64,000 bases of DNA from Salipiger profundus (lineage in GTDB: Bacteria; Pseudomonadota; Alphaproteobacteria; Rhodobacterales; Rhodobacteraceae): assembly GCF_001969385.1 (NCBI RefSeq), contig NZ_CP014796.1, positions 2,745,501-2,809,500 of the forward strand. The letters run 5' to 3'. This document shows positions 44,672 through 53,006 of this stretch, piece by piece. Position 1 is the stretch's first letter. Each line of letters starts with the position of its first letter. The notes under the pieces are model-generated. The model was not told where the DNA came from. It did not search any database and worked only from the letters and a program-made list of their open reading frames with translations. A program made the position numbers and the translations under genes.

Positions 44672-45256
44672 TCAGGCCTCGAGCTCGGCGTCCCAGTAGA
44701 GGAAGTCGAGCCAGCTGTCGTGCAGGTGGTTCGGCGGGAACTTGCGGCCGGTGTTCATCAGCTCCGAGGCACCGGGCTGGCGCGGCGTCTTGCGCAGCGA
44801 CATGCTCGCCTGCCGCAACGATTTCGACCCCTTGCGCAGGTTGCACGGCGCGCAGGCGGCGACGACGTTCTCCCAGCTGGTGATGCCGCCCGCGGCGCGG
44901 GGGACCACGTGATCGAAGGTCAGCTCGCCCTTCGATCCGCAGTACTGGCAGCGGAATTCATCCCTCAGAAAAAGATTGAAGCGCGTGAATGCCACGCGCT
45001 TCCTCGGTTTGACGTAATCTTTCAGCACCACGACGCTGGGGATCTTCAGCGTCATCGAGGGGCTCCTGACCTCCTCCTCGTATTCGGCAATTATGTCGAC
45101 CCGGTCGAGGAAGGCCGCTTTCACCGCCTCCTGCCAGGGCCACAGCGATAGCGGGTAGTAGGAAAGCGGCCGGTAGTCCGCGTTCAGCACCAGCGCCGGA
45201 TGATGTCTCAGCGCCGATGGTTCCCTGACGAAATGTGTTCTGAAGTCGCCGTCCAT
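44672..45256 (-). CDS. HNH endonuclease family protein
   Basis: A 194-residue protein. The HNH motif is complete: C103-x2-C106 (CQYCG), D115-H116 in TFDHVVPR, N130 (WENVVAA) and C135-x2-C138 (CAPCN). The N-terminal half has the SYYPLSLWPWQEAVKAAFLDRVD pattern seen in this conserved alphaproteobacterial HNH family. The role is unknown; it is likely chromosomal housekeeping rather than a mobile nuclease. The start at 45256 was chosen because upstream reading is not protein-like. Confidence 0.88.
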   Translation of the reverse strand: MDGDFRTHFVREPSALRHHPALVLNADYRPLSYYPLSLWPWQEAVKAAFLDRVDIIAEYEEEVRSPSMTLKIPSVVVLKDYVKPRKRVAFTRFNLFLRDEFRCQYCGSKGELTFDHVVPRAAGGITSWENVVAACAPCNLRKGSKSLRQASMSLRKTPRQPGASELMNTGRKFPPNHLHDSWLDFLYWDAELEA

Positions 45257-45614
45257 CTGTATGACTCGTTCCCTGCTCTGTCTGCTCGTTCGCAAGCACC
45301 AGAGCGGGACGACCCGCCCCAGCTTGAAATCACTATATCTCGCGTTCTTAACCTGGCAAGCCCCGCAAGATAGAGTGGTCGCCCATGGGGTAGCGCACCG
45401 ATGTAAAGCACATATGACAGGCGTTTTCCGGCTTCTGGCCGATCGTTTGCCCCGCTTGGCCCGCCTCATCTCGTCCGCGCGTCGGGTCGCGCGCGTCAGG
45501 AGGGCGGCGGCGGTCCGGAAATCGGATCTCGACTGCGTGTTTGCATGCGCTCCGCGCTTTGGGCCGAGCCGGAGCCTTGGCCGTTTCGGATCTACGCCCG
45601 CCGAGAGGCCGGCC
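45257..45614. other. Region between HNH and lipoprotein genes
   Basis: No convincing protein or RNA gene. An AT-rich patch with ACTATATCTCGCG (about 45327-45340) could be the promoter of the HNH gene on the minus strand. The rest is GC-rich and without clear structure. Confidence 0.5.
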
Positions 45615-46019
45615 TCACGCGTCTTCGGGGGCGGTTTCTGTCTCGGGATAGAGGATGCGGCACTGGGCCGTGTCTCGCTCGGCGGTGGCGCGCAGCCCGG
45701 GCAGGGCGCGCGCCAGCTCCGCGTCGCGGGCCTGCAGGGCTTCGGCATCGACCGGAACCCGTTTCGTCACCGGCTGCATGTCGGTTTCCCAGCAGGGGTA
45801 GACCGTGTCCTTGTTGGCACGGCAGATCCGGTAGCGGGTGACCCGCTCGAACTCGGTCTCGAAGGTGTAACCACGTGCGAGGTCCCGGGCGATGCGCGCG
45901 CGCTCCTCGAGCGCCTCGCGCCACGGGGCGGCGGCGTCGCGCAGGCAGCGCTCCTGCGGGGTCGCGCAGGCCGCGAGAAGCACGAGGGCGCAGAGGGGAA
46001 TCATCGAAAGCCGGATCAT
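45615..46019 (-). CDS. Small periplasmic lipoprotein, unknown function
   Basis: A 134-residue protein starting at the ATG at 46019. A signal peptide ends in the lipobox LLAAC (C18), so it is probably lipid-modified. The mature part is helical with four further cysteines (RCLRDA, YRICRA, YPCWET, AQCRI), which may form disulfides. No known family recognised. Confidence 0.75.
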   Translation of the reverse strand: MIRLSMIPLCALVLLAACATPQERCLRDAAAPWREALEERARIARDLARGYTFETEFERVTRYRICRANKDTVYPCWETDMQPVTKRVPVDAEALQARDAELARALPGLRATAERDTAQCRILYPETETAPEDA

Positions 46020-46558
46020 GGTTGAAGTGTAGACCCGCACGCGGCGCTGTCGATCCCTTTCAGGGCAGCAGCCGCGCCGTGATCCGCAGCCCCTTGATTA
46101 CGCCGGCGATCTGCCAGCGTCGGGCGGGGATCGCGGTTCAGGCTGTGGTGTCGTAGGCCTCGAGATCAAGCTCAGTGCCATTGCTCTGCCCGGTCTCCCC
46201 GCGGCCGTCGGTGAAGGCACGACGACCGGGCCGTCCGCGATCCCTCCTGCCGCGAGACGGCCGCGCGCGCTCCGGGGGAAGCCATGAGAGACGGTCGGCG
46301 AAAGCTCGATCATGCGCAAAATGTGCCGACGTCGCGTGGAGGGGGAGTGCCAGGTTGCAGGGTGGGGGAATCCGCCGGTGCGGAAAAATCTTGTCGGTGC
46401 GAGGGGATGGGCGGAGGTGCGACGCTGGTGCGCCGAGAAATTTCTGCGCTGCGGCATGGGGTGCGGAACTTTTGGGCATCATCCGGTGTTGAGTGGCTGA
46501 TTACGAGATCGTGAGCGATCGAAGAAACATCGCTGAACAGTTGAAAAGGATTAGAGAT
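46020..46558. other. 539-bp region without a supported gene
   Basis: Open frames exist on both strands but are Arg/Pro/Ser-rich and lack ribosome-binding sites or family features. The last part (from about 46500) has the leader of the acidic small protein gene with a GAAAAGGAT element. Otherwise nothing recognisable. Confidence 0.45.
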
Positions 46559-46846
46559 ATGAAAACCGGACCCGCAATTGCCCTTGGTGTTGTCGCCATC
46601 GCCGTCATCGGCTTCGGTGCATACATGGTCGACTTCGACATGAGCGGCGAAACCCGCCTTCCCGACGTGGACGTGTCGGTGGAAGAGGGCGAACTGCCCG
46701 AGGTCGACGCCGAGGTCGGCTCGATCGAGACCGGCACCGAGACCGAGACCGTGGAGGTCCCGGACGTCGATGTCGACGTGGATACGCAGGAAGCCGAAGT
46801 GGAGGTTCCGACCATCGACGTGAACCCGCCCGAAGACGACAGCTGA
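46559..46846 (+). CDS. Acidic membrane-anchored small protein
   Basis: A 95-residue protein. An N-terminal hydrophobic helix (about 5-25, AIALGVVAIAVIGFGAYMV) is followed by a very acidic, low-complexity segment with repeated V-D/P-D-V-D/E-V units and an acidic Pro-containing end. It is likely periplasmic and disordered. A frame open 22 codons further upstream has no better start. Function unknown. A rho-independent terminator follows 31 bases later. Confidence 0.72.
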   Translation: MKTGPAIALGVVAIAVIGFGAYMVDFDMSGETRLPDVDVSVEEGELPEVDAEVGSIETGTETETVEVPDVDVDVDTQEAEVEVPTIDVNPPEDDS

Positions 46847-46877
46847 TCCGTTTCCCTCACGGAGCAAGGCACGCAGG

Positions 46878-46910
46878 CCCCCTTCGCAACAGCGGAGGGG
46901 GTTCTTGTTT
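46878..46910 (+). terminator. Terminator of the acidic small protein gene
   Basis: CCCCCTTCGC, loop AACA, GCGGAGGGGG with T-C mismatch only as G-U type, then TTCTTGTTT. Confidence 0.8.
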
Positions 46911-46983
46911 GGCGGGGCGTCAATAATCTATTGATTTATGAAGATATCATTTTTATGAATTTATGGGTAGTTTGTAGGAGAAG

Positions 46984-47547
46984 ATGATGCCCCACATTGA
47001 AATTGAGCAAAACGACTATGAGCGGCTTCAGAAAATGGCGGAGCCTTTTGTTGACACGCCTGCCTCGGTTCTCACTAGGGTATTGGATGCTTTCATGGCT
47101 GCATCTGATGCTGAGGCCATAGTGGAAGCGCATGAGATCGTGAGTGGTGTAGAGGAATATGATTTTTATGACGCTCCGCCCTTGGTCCATGTGAAGCTCA
47201 TATCAGGACGAATTGGGTCGACTGAGCCAATTACTAAGACTTGGGACGGTATGGTGAGGCTTGCGGTAGAACTCGTCCTTGCGCGAGTTGACGGAGTTTC
47301 TGCAGCCAAGCCGCTTCTTGATCTAAACATGGTTGAAGGTGAAAAGGTCGATGACGGTTACAAATTTGTTCCGGAGCTAGGGATCTCTTACCAAGGAGTC
47401 TCAGCTCAACATGCTGCAAAGGTTGTAGCCAATGCAGCACGGTTTCTTCGGCAGGAGGCTTTGGTCGAGTTCCACTGGAGAAACAAGGCCGAAGCGCATT
47501 TTCCAGGGCGATTTGCCAAGCTGCGCTTCAAGCCAAGTGATGCCTAG
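46984..47547 (+). CDS. Hypothetical protein in an AT-rich insert; RHH-like N-terminus
   Basis: A 187-residue protein (186 if the second ATG at 46987 is used; it has better spacing to GGAG). Residues 4-38 (HIEIEQNDYERLQKMAEPFV...VLTRVLDAF) have the beta-helix-helix pattern of SeqA/ribbon-helix-helix dimer domains. The rest has no recognised motif; it ends with ARFLRQEALVEFHWRNKAEA and a basic tail. Codon use is far less GC-biased than in every neighbour and the 70-bp leader is strongly AT-rich, so it was probably acquired by transfer. It stands alone between a terminator and the convergent uvrB. Function unknown. Confidence 0.72.
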   Translation: MMPHIEIEQNDYERLQKMAEPFVDTPASVLTRVLDAFMAASDAEAIVEAHEIVSGVEEYDFYDAPPLVHVKLISGRIGSTEPITKTWDGMVRLAVELVLARVDGVSAAKPLLDLNMVEGEKVDDGYKFVPELGISYQGVSAQHAAKVVANAARFLRQEALVEFHWRNKAEAHFPGRFAKLRFKPSDA

Positions 47548-47567
47548 GGTTTCGTGTCCAGCGCAGC

Positions 47568-49766
47568 CTACTTCTTCCGTCGCTTCACGTTGCCGCCGCG
47601 CTGGCCCGGGCGGCCGGCGGTGGAGCGGCCCGAGGCCTTGACCGCCGCTTCCGACGCCTTCTCGACCGCCTGCTGGCGTGCCAGCGGGTCGTCGGCCACC
47701 GCGAGGTCCACCGCCTCGAGCCGCTTGACCTCGTCGCGCAGGCGGGCGGCTTCCTCGAACTCGAGGTTCTCAGCCGCCTTGCGCATGTCGGTCCGCAGCC
47801 CCTCGAGCACCGCCTGCATGTTCGAACCCTGGTGCTGCTCGTCGATGGTGGCGGTGACGCGGTTCATGTCCACGTCGCCCTGGTAGAGCCCGGCGAGGAT
47901 GTCCTCGACGTTCTTCTTGATCGTCGAGGGCGTGATGCCGTGTGCCTCGTTGTAGGCGATCTGCTTCTCGCGGCGCCGCTCGGTCTCGGCCATGGCGCGT
48001 TCCATCGAGCCGGTGATGCGGTCCGCATACATGATGACCCGGCCCCCGGCGTTCCGCGCAGCACGCCCGATGGTCTGGATCAGCGAGGTCTCGGAGCGCA
48101 GGAAGCCCTCCTTGTCGGCGTCTAGAATGGCCACCAGCCCGCACTCGGGGATGTCGAGACCCTCGCGCAGCAGGTTGATGCCGATCAGCACGTCGAAGGC
48201 CCCGAGCCGCAGGTCGCGCAGGATCTCGATCCGCTCGATGGTGTCGATGTCGGAGTGCATGTAGCGGACCTTGATGCCCTGCTCGTGCAGGTACTCGGTC
48301 AGATCCTCGGCCATGCGCTTGGTCAGCACCGTGCAGAGCGTGCGATAGCCATCGGCCGAGACCTTGCGGATCTCGTCGAGCAGGTCGTCGACCTGCATCT
48401 CCACGGGCCGGATCTCGACCTGTGGGTCGAGCAGCCCGGTGGGCCGGATGACCTGTTCGGTGAAGACGCCGCCGGCCTCCTCGAGTTCCCAGTTGGCGGG
48501 CGTCGCCGAGACGAAGATCGACTGCGGGCGCATCGCGTCCCATTCCTCGAACTTGAGGGGGCGGTTGTCCATGCAGGAGGGCAGGCGGAAGCCGTGCTCG
48601 GCCAGCGTGAACTTGCGCCGGTAGTCGCCCCGGTACATGCCGCCGATCTGCGGCACGCTGACGTGGCTCTCGTCGGCGAAGACGATGGCGTTGTCGGGAA
48701 TGAACTCGAACAGCGTGGGGGGCGGCTCGCCCGGCGCGCGGCCCGTCAGGTAGCGCGAGTAGTTCTCGATGCCGTTGCAGACGCCGGTGGCCTCGAGCAT
48801 CTCGATGTCGAAGTTGGTGCGCTGTTCGAGCCGCTGTGCCTCGAGCAGCTTGCCCTCGCTCACCAGCTGGTCAAGCCGCTGGCGCAGCTCCTTCTTGATG
48901 TTGATCACCGCCTGATTCATCGTCGGCTTCGGTGTCACGTAGTGCGAGTTCGCGTAGACGCGGATGCGGTCGAAACTGCCGGTCTTCTGCCCGGTGAGCG
49001 GATCGAACTCGTCGATACTCTCGAGCTCTTCGCCGAAGAACGAAAGCCGCCACGCCCGGTCCTCGAGGTGCGCGGGCCAGATCTCGAGGCTGTCGCCGCG
49101 CACCCGGAAGCTGCCGCGCTGGAAGCCCGCGTCGTTGCGGCGATACTGCTGTGCCACGAGGTCGGCCATGACCTTGCGCATCTCGTATTCCTTGCCGGCG
49201 TGCAGATCCTGGGTCATGGCGCCGTAGGTTTCGACCGAGCCGATGCCGTAGATGCAGGACACCGAGGCCACGATGATCACGTCGTCGCGTTCGAGCAGCG
49301 CGCGGGTGGCCGAGTGGCGCATCCGGTCGATCTGCTCGTTGATCTGGCTTTCCTTCTCGATGAAGGTGTCGCTGCGCGGCACGTAGGCCTCGGGCTGGTA
49401 GTAGTCGTAGTAGGAGACGAAATACTCGACCGAGTTGTCGGGGAAGAAGTGCTTGAACTCCCCGTAGAGCTGCGCCGCCAGCGTCTTGTTCGGAGCGAGG
49501 ATGATCGCCGGGCGCTGGGTTTCCTCGATCACCTTTGCCATGGTGAAGGTCTTGCCGGTGCCCGTCGCCCCCAGCAGCACCTGGTTGCGCTCGCCGCCGG
49601 TGATCCCCGAGGACAGCTCGGCGATGGCGGCGGGCTGGTCACCGGCCGCGTTGAACTCGGTGTGCATCACGAAGCGCTTGCCGCCCTCGAGCTTCTCGCG
49701 CTCGCGCACGTCGGGCGCGGGGGCGTGCAGCACGGGCTGGGACTTGTCGGAATGGGCGTATGGCAT
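47568..49766 (-). CDS. uvrB: Excinuclease ABC subunit B
   Basis: A 732-residue UvrB from the ATG at 49766. Walker [10 protein letters not shown], the beta-hairpin region ([19 protein letters not shown]), DEAD-box-like motifs VFADESHVS and [10 protein letters not shown], and the C-terminal UVR domain ([20 protein letters not shown]) are all present. It scans and verifies DNA damage for nucleotide excision repair. The basic tail ends GGNVKRRKK. No LexA-like GAAC-N7-GAAC box was seen upstream. The start upstream extension was rejected. Confidence 0.96.
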   Translation of the reverse strand: MPYAHSDKSQPVLHAPAPDVREREKLEGGKRFVMHTEFNAAGDQPAAIAELSSGITGGERNQVLLGATGTGKTFTMAKVIEETQRPAIILAPNKTLAAQLYGEFKHFFPDNSVEYFVSYYDYYQPEAYVPRSDTFIEKESQINEQIDRMRHSATRALLERDDVIIVASVSCIYGIGSVETYGAMTQDLHAGKEYEMRKVMADLVAQQYRRNDAGFQRGSFRVRGDSLEIWPAHLEDRAWRLSFFGEELESIDEFDPLTGQKTGSFDRIRVYANSHYVTPKPTMNQAVINIKKELRQRLDQLVSEGKLLEAQRLEQRTNFDIEMLEATGVCNGIENYSRYLTGRAPGEPPPTLFEFIPDNAIVFADESHVSVPQIGGMYRGDYRRKFTLAEHGFRLPSCMDNRPLKFEEWDAMRPQSIFVSATPANWELEEAGGVFTEQVIRPTGLLDPQVEIRPVEMQVDDLLDEIRKVSADGYRTLCTVLTKRMAEDLTEYLHEQGIKVRYMHSDIDTIERIEILRDLRLGAFDVLIGINLLREGLDIPECGLVAILDADKEGFLRSETSLIQTIGRAARNAGGRVIMYADRITGSMERAMAETERRREKQIAYNEAHGITPSTIKKNVEDILAGLYQGDVDMNRVTATIDEQHQGSNMQAVLEGLRTDMRKAAENLEFEEAARLRDEVKRLEAVDLAVADDPLARQQAVEKASEAAVKASGRSTAGRPGQRGGNVKRRKK

Positions 49767-50177
49767 GGGGCAGATTCCTCGGGCAGGCGCCTGCAACAGT
49801 TGTTGTCACGACGCCGAGATTCAAGAGGTCACCTGACACCTGCGCTTCCCCATCAGCTCCCGGCAAAGGGCCGGGAGCGCCTGAGAAACGGGCAGTGGTG
49901 GCCCGCGGGGCGGTGCGCTGCTCCATGCGCCGGCCTCAGGGGCCAGAAGACGATTGCGAAATGGTGCATGTGGGAGTTAGCTTCACGGGGCAGGCAGCTG
50001 GCCCCGCCGCGCCGCGGATGCATCGACCACCCCTCGCTCCCCGCACCCGCGACTCGACCGGCCCTGCCTGCACCAACCGCTCCGGACGGGCGGGCAAAAT
50101 CCGCTCGAATGCCGGCTGATCTCTTGCCCTGTCGCCCTAAATCCCGGATAACGCGGTTGATCTTCAGGAGGGATTCC
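49767..50177. other. Divergent region between uvrB and NDUFS4-like gene
   Basis: No ORF is supported. A perfect 9-bp stem, GCTCCCGGC (49857-49865) with GCCGGGAGC (49871-49879), and an inverted CAACA-GT-TGTTG (49793-49804) just upstream of uvrB are the only structures noted. Promoters for both genes should lie here. Confidence 0.5.
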
Positions 50178-50489
50178 ATGCGCGCACGGATTTACCAGCC
50201 GGCCAAGACGGCGATGTCCTCGGGGCAGGCGAAAACGAAAAACTGGGTTCTCGAGTTTGCGCCCGAAGCGCCGCGCGAGATCGACCCGCTGATGGGATGG
50301 ACCTCCTCCGCCGACACGCAGAGCCAGGTGCGGATGACCTTCGAGAGCAAGGAAGCGGCGCTTGAGTATGCCAAGGAACACGGCATCGACGCCATCGTGG
50401 CCTCGCCGCACAAGCGCAAGCCCAACGTCCGCGCCCGTGGCTACGCAGAGAACTTCGCCGTCGACCGTCGCGGCGCCTGGACCCACTGA
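50178..50489 (+). CDS. NADH dehydrogenase accessory subunit (NDUFS4/ETC complex I type)
   Basis: A 103-residue protein matching the bacterial homologue of the 18-kDa NDUFS4 subunit: [18 protein letters not shown], then [24 protein letters not shown] and the C-terminal [13 protein letters not shown]. It is a supernumerary stabilising subunit of complex I in alphaproteobacteria. It has the ribosome-binding site CAGGAGGGA and a terminator behind it. It is monocistronic. Confidence 0.9.
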   Translation: MRARIYQPAKTAMSSGQAKTKNWVLEFAPEAPREIDPLMGWTSSADTQSQVRMTFESKEAALEYAKEHGIDAIVASPHKRKPNVRARGYAENFAVDRRGAWTH

Positions 50490-50534
50490 GCCGCGAAACG
50501 GGCAACCTGCCCGGGACAGTCGCAACCGGACCAG

Positions 50535-50564
50535 AGGGCGCCCGTCGGGCGCCCTTCGTGTTTT
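50535..50564 (+). terminator. Terminator after the NDUFS4-like gene
   Basis: AGGGCGCCC, loop GTC, GGGCGCCCT, then TCGTGTTTT. Perfect 9-bp stem. Confidence 0.78.
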
Positions 50565-50652
50565 GCGGAGGCGGCAGAAGATCCGGTCGCCGTCAGCGGA
50601 AAAGGGTTCGGCGCATCGGTCCGCCGCACCCGTCAGCGTCAGGGAGAGGCGA

Positions 50653-51294
50653 ATGATCGACATCTTGATGAACGGCGACGCACCCGGACGGGTGACGGTG
50701 CTGCTGGCACATGGCGCCGGGGCCGCGATGGACACGCCCTTCATGTCCGCCATGGCCGAGGGGCTCGCGGCGCGCGGGCTGCGGGTGGCCCGCTTCGAGT
50801 TCGCCTACATGGCGGCACGGCGGGCAGGCGGTCCGAAGCGTCCGCCGCCGAAGGTGACGTTGCTCGAGGACGAGTTCCGCGACGCCATCGCGGCGCTGTC
50901 GCGGCAGGGACCGCTGGTCATCGGCGGCAAGTCCATGGGCGGGCGCGTCGCGAGCCATATCGCCGACGATCTCTTCGCGTCCGGGGATGTCGCGGGGCTT
51001 CTGTGCCTCGGCTACCCGTTCCATCCCACCGGAAAGCCCGAGACGCTCCGCACCGAGCACCTGCACGAACTGCGCTGCCCAACGCTGATTTGCCAGGGCA
51101 CGCGCGACCCCTTCGGAACAAAGGCCGAGGTCGCGGACTACGCACTGTCGGAGGCGATCTCGCTGTGCTGGCTCGAGGATGGCGACCATGACCTGAAGCC
51201 GCGCAAGAGAGTGACCGGCCGGACGCAGGCCGATCATCTCGACGCCGCCTGCGAGGCGATTTCAGCGTGGATCGCGGCGCTGCCCGGCGTGTGA
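50653..51294 (+). CDS. Alpha/beta-fold hydrolase (KAT-like dienelactone hydrolase type)
   Basis: A 213-residue hydrolase. LLAHGAGAAMDTPFM (17-31) forms the oxyanion region, and the nucleophile elbow GGKSMGG has S94. The acid and His lie in TRDPFGT and the DGDHDLKPRK segment. The substrate is unknown. The start at 50653 follows GGAGAG. Confidence 0.85.
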   Translation: MIDILMNGDAPGRVTVLLAHGAGAAMDTPFMSAMAEGLAARGLRVARFEFAYMAARRAGGPKRPPPKVTLLEDEFRDAIAALSRQGPLVIGGKSMGGRVASHIADDLFASGDVAGLLCLGYPFHPTGKPETLRTEHLHELRCPTLICQGTRDPFGTKAEVADYALSEAISLCWLEDGDHDLKPRKRVTGRTQADHLDAACEAISAWIAALPGV

Positions 51295-51426
51295 GGTAAT
51301 GCGCGGCGGGGGCTAACCCCTACGCGGCTCGGGGGCCCGGCGCGGTCTCGAGGGCCGCCGCGACGCTCAGGCGTGGCGGGCCGTAGTTGCTGATCGCAGG
51401 ACGCCAGCCCCGAAGCCCGGACAAAT

Positions 51427-51460
51427 GAAAACCGGCCCGGGCGTTTTCACCCGGGCCGGT
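51427..51460 (-). terminator. Terminator of the aminotransferase gene
   Basis: On the minus strand ACCGGCCCGGG, loop TGAAAACG, CCCGGGCCGGT, then TTTTCATTT. An 11-bp perfect stem, 25 bases past the stop. Confidence 0.9.
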
Positions 51461-51484
51461 CCGATCAGGTCAGGAGAGCGTGGC

Positions 51485-52867
51485 TCAGACCATGCCTTCC
51501 TCGCGGGCCCAGTCGAGCGCGCGGTCGAGGGCGCGGCCGAAGCGGGCGAGGATCGCCTCGATGTCTTCCTCGGTCACGATCAGCGGCGGGCAGAAGGCCA
51601 CGGTCTCGTAGACGTTGCGGACGATGAGGCCCTCTTCGGCGCAGAGCGCGGTGACCTTGGCCGCCATGGAGCCGGCAGGCTCGAATGCCTCGCGGGTTTC
51701 GCGGTTCTTCGCCAGCTCGACGCCGGCAATGAGGCCGACGCCGCGCACTTCGCCCACCAGCGGGTGATCGGCGAACTTGCGCAGACCTTCCTGGAACATC
51801 GGCTCGAGGCGCTCGGCGTTGCCCATCAGATCCTTCTCTTCGATGATCTTCAGGTTCTCGAGGCCGACGGCGCAGGCGACCGGGTGGCCCGAGCCGGTGA
51901 AGCCGTGGCCGAAGGTGCCGAGCTTGGCGGTGTTGTCCGCGATGGCATCGTAGACCTTGTCATTCACCACGATCGCCGCGAGCGGCATGTAGGACGAGGT
52001 GAGCTGCTTCGAGGTCACGAGGATGTCGGGGGTGAAGCCGAAGCGCTCGCAGCCGAAGGGCTTGCCGGTGCGTCCGAAGCCGTTGATGACCTCGTCGGCC
52101 ACCAGCAGGATGTCATACTTCTTGCAGATCTCGGCAACGCCCGGCCAGTAGCCCTCGGGCGGCACCATCACGCCGCCGGCGCCCATGACGGGCTCGCCGA
52201 TGAAGGCGCCGATGGTCTCGGGGCCCTCGGCGATGATCGTGTCCTCAAGTTCCTTCAGCAGGCGTGCGGTGAACTGCTCTTCGGTCTCGCCCTCTTCGGC
52301 GAACTTCCAGTAATGCGGCGTGGTCAGGTGGGTGACCGGGATCGCCGGAAGGTCGAAGTCCTTCTGGTTCGCCGGCAGACCGGTGAGCGAGCCCGACGCG
52401 ATGGTGATGCCGTGGTAGGCCTTGTTGCGCGACAGGAACTTCTTCTTCTCGGGGCGGCCGAGGCCGTTGTTGAGGAACCAGACCATCTTGACGACGGTGT
52501 CGTTGGCTTCCGAGCCCGAGTTGGTGAAGAACACCTTGTTCAGCCCTTCGGGGGTCATCTCGACGAGCTTCTCGGCCAGACGGATCGACGGCTCGTGCGA
52601 TTTGTGCGCGAAGGTGTGGTAGTAGGGCAGCTGCTTGAGCTGCTCGTAGGCGGCATCGGCCAGACGGGTTTCCGAGAAACCCACGGCGACCGACCACAGG
52701 CCCGCCAGCGCCTCGATGTATTCCTTGCCGTCGACGTCATAGACGCGGGCACCGTTGCCCTTGGCCATGATCATCGGGCCCTTTTCCTCGTGCGCGCGCA
52801 TGTTGGTGTAGGGGTGCATCGTGTAGGCGATGTCCGCTGCATGAAGCGAATTCGGACGCTGGTTCAT
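51485..52867 (-). CDS. Class III omega-aminotransferase
   Basis: A 460-residue PLP enzyme of the acetylornithine/omega-transaminase class. The N-terminal HPYTNMRAHEEKGPMIM matches pyruvate-dependent omega-transaminases; PLP-site K287 is in LVTSKQLTSS and the GSEAND and DEVINGFGRTG motifs are present. It transfers an amino group from an amine or omega-amino acid to pyruvate or a keto acid. It lies downstream of the M20 and deacetylase genes in the same direction, though a 139-bp gap with a palindrome separates it from them. Confidence 0.92.
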   Translation of the reverse strand: MNQRPNSLHAADIAYTMHPYTNMRAHEEKGPMIMAKGNGARVYDVDGKEYIEALAGLWSVAVGFSETRLADAAYEQLKQLPYYHTFAHKSHEPSIRLAEKLVEMTPEGLNKVFFTNSGSEANDTVVKMVWFLNNGLGRPEKKKFLSRNKAYHGITIASGSLTGLPANQKDFDLPAIPVTHLTTPHYWKFAEEGETEEQFTARLLKELEDTIIAEGPETIGAFIGEPVMGAGGVMVPPEGYWPGVAEICKKYDILLVADEVINGFGRTGKPFGCERFGFTPDILVTSKQLTSSYMPLAAIVVNDKVYDAIADNTAKLGTFGHGFTGSGHPVACAVGLENLKIIEEKDLMGNAERLEPMFQEGLRKFADHPLVGEVRGVGLIAGVELAKNRETREAFEPAGSMAAKVTALCAEEGLIVRNVYETVAFCPPLIVTEEDIEAILARFGRALDRALDWAREEGMV

Positions 52868-52936
52868 CTCTGTCTCCGTATCGGTAGCTGTGTCCCCTTG
52901 CGGGAAGACGTGGGTGACGTAAGGGAATGTGCCGGG

Positions 52937-52952
52937 CGGACTCGTGAGTCCG
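52937..52952. promoter_or_regulatory. 16-bp palindrome between M20 and aminotransferase genes
   Basis: CGGACTC-GT-GAGTCCG is a nearly perfect palindrome in the 139-bp gap upstream of the aminotransferase gene. No T-run follows, so an operator is more likely than a terminator. The regulator is not identified. Confidence 0.4.
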
Positions 52953-53006
52953 TCTTGGCGGTGAGTGTAGGATCAAGCCGGGGGCAAGGTCACGGGGTAA
53001 ATTTGA

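Noticed and set aside
46098..46457. Short minus-strand frame in the gene-free region before the acidic small protein
   Set aside because: Arg/Pro/Ser-rich, no start signal, no recognisable fold.
49767..49900. LexA (SOS) box in front of uvrB
   Set aside because: No GAAC-N7-GAAC or GTTC-N7-GTTC pattern was found in the uvrB upstream region.
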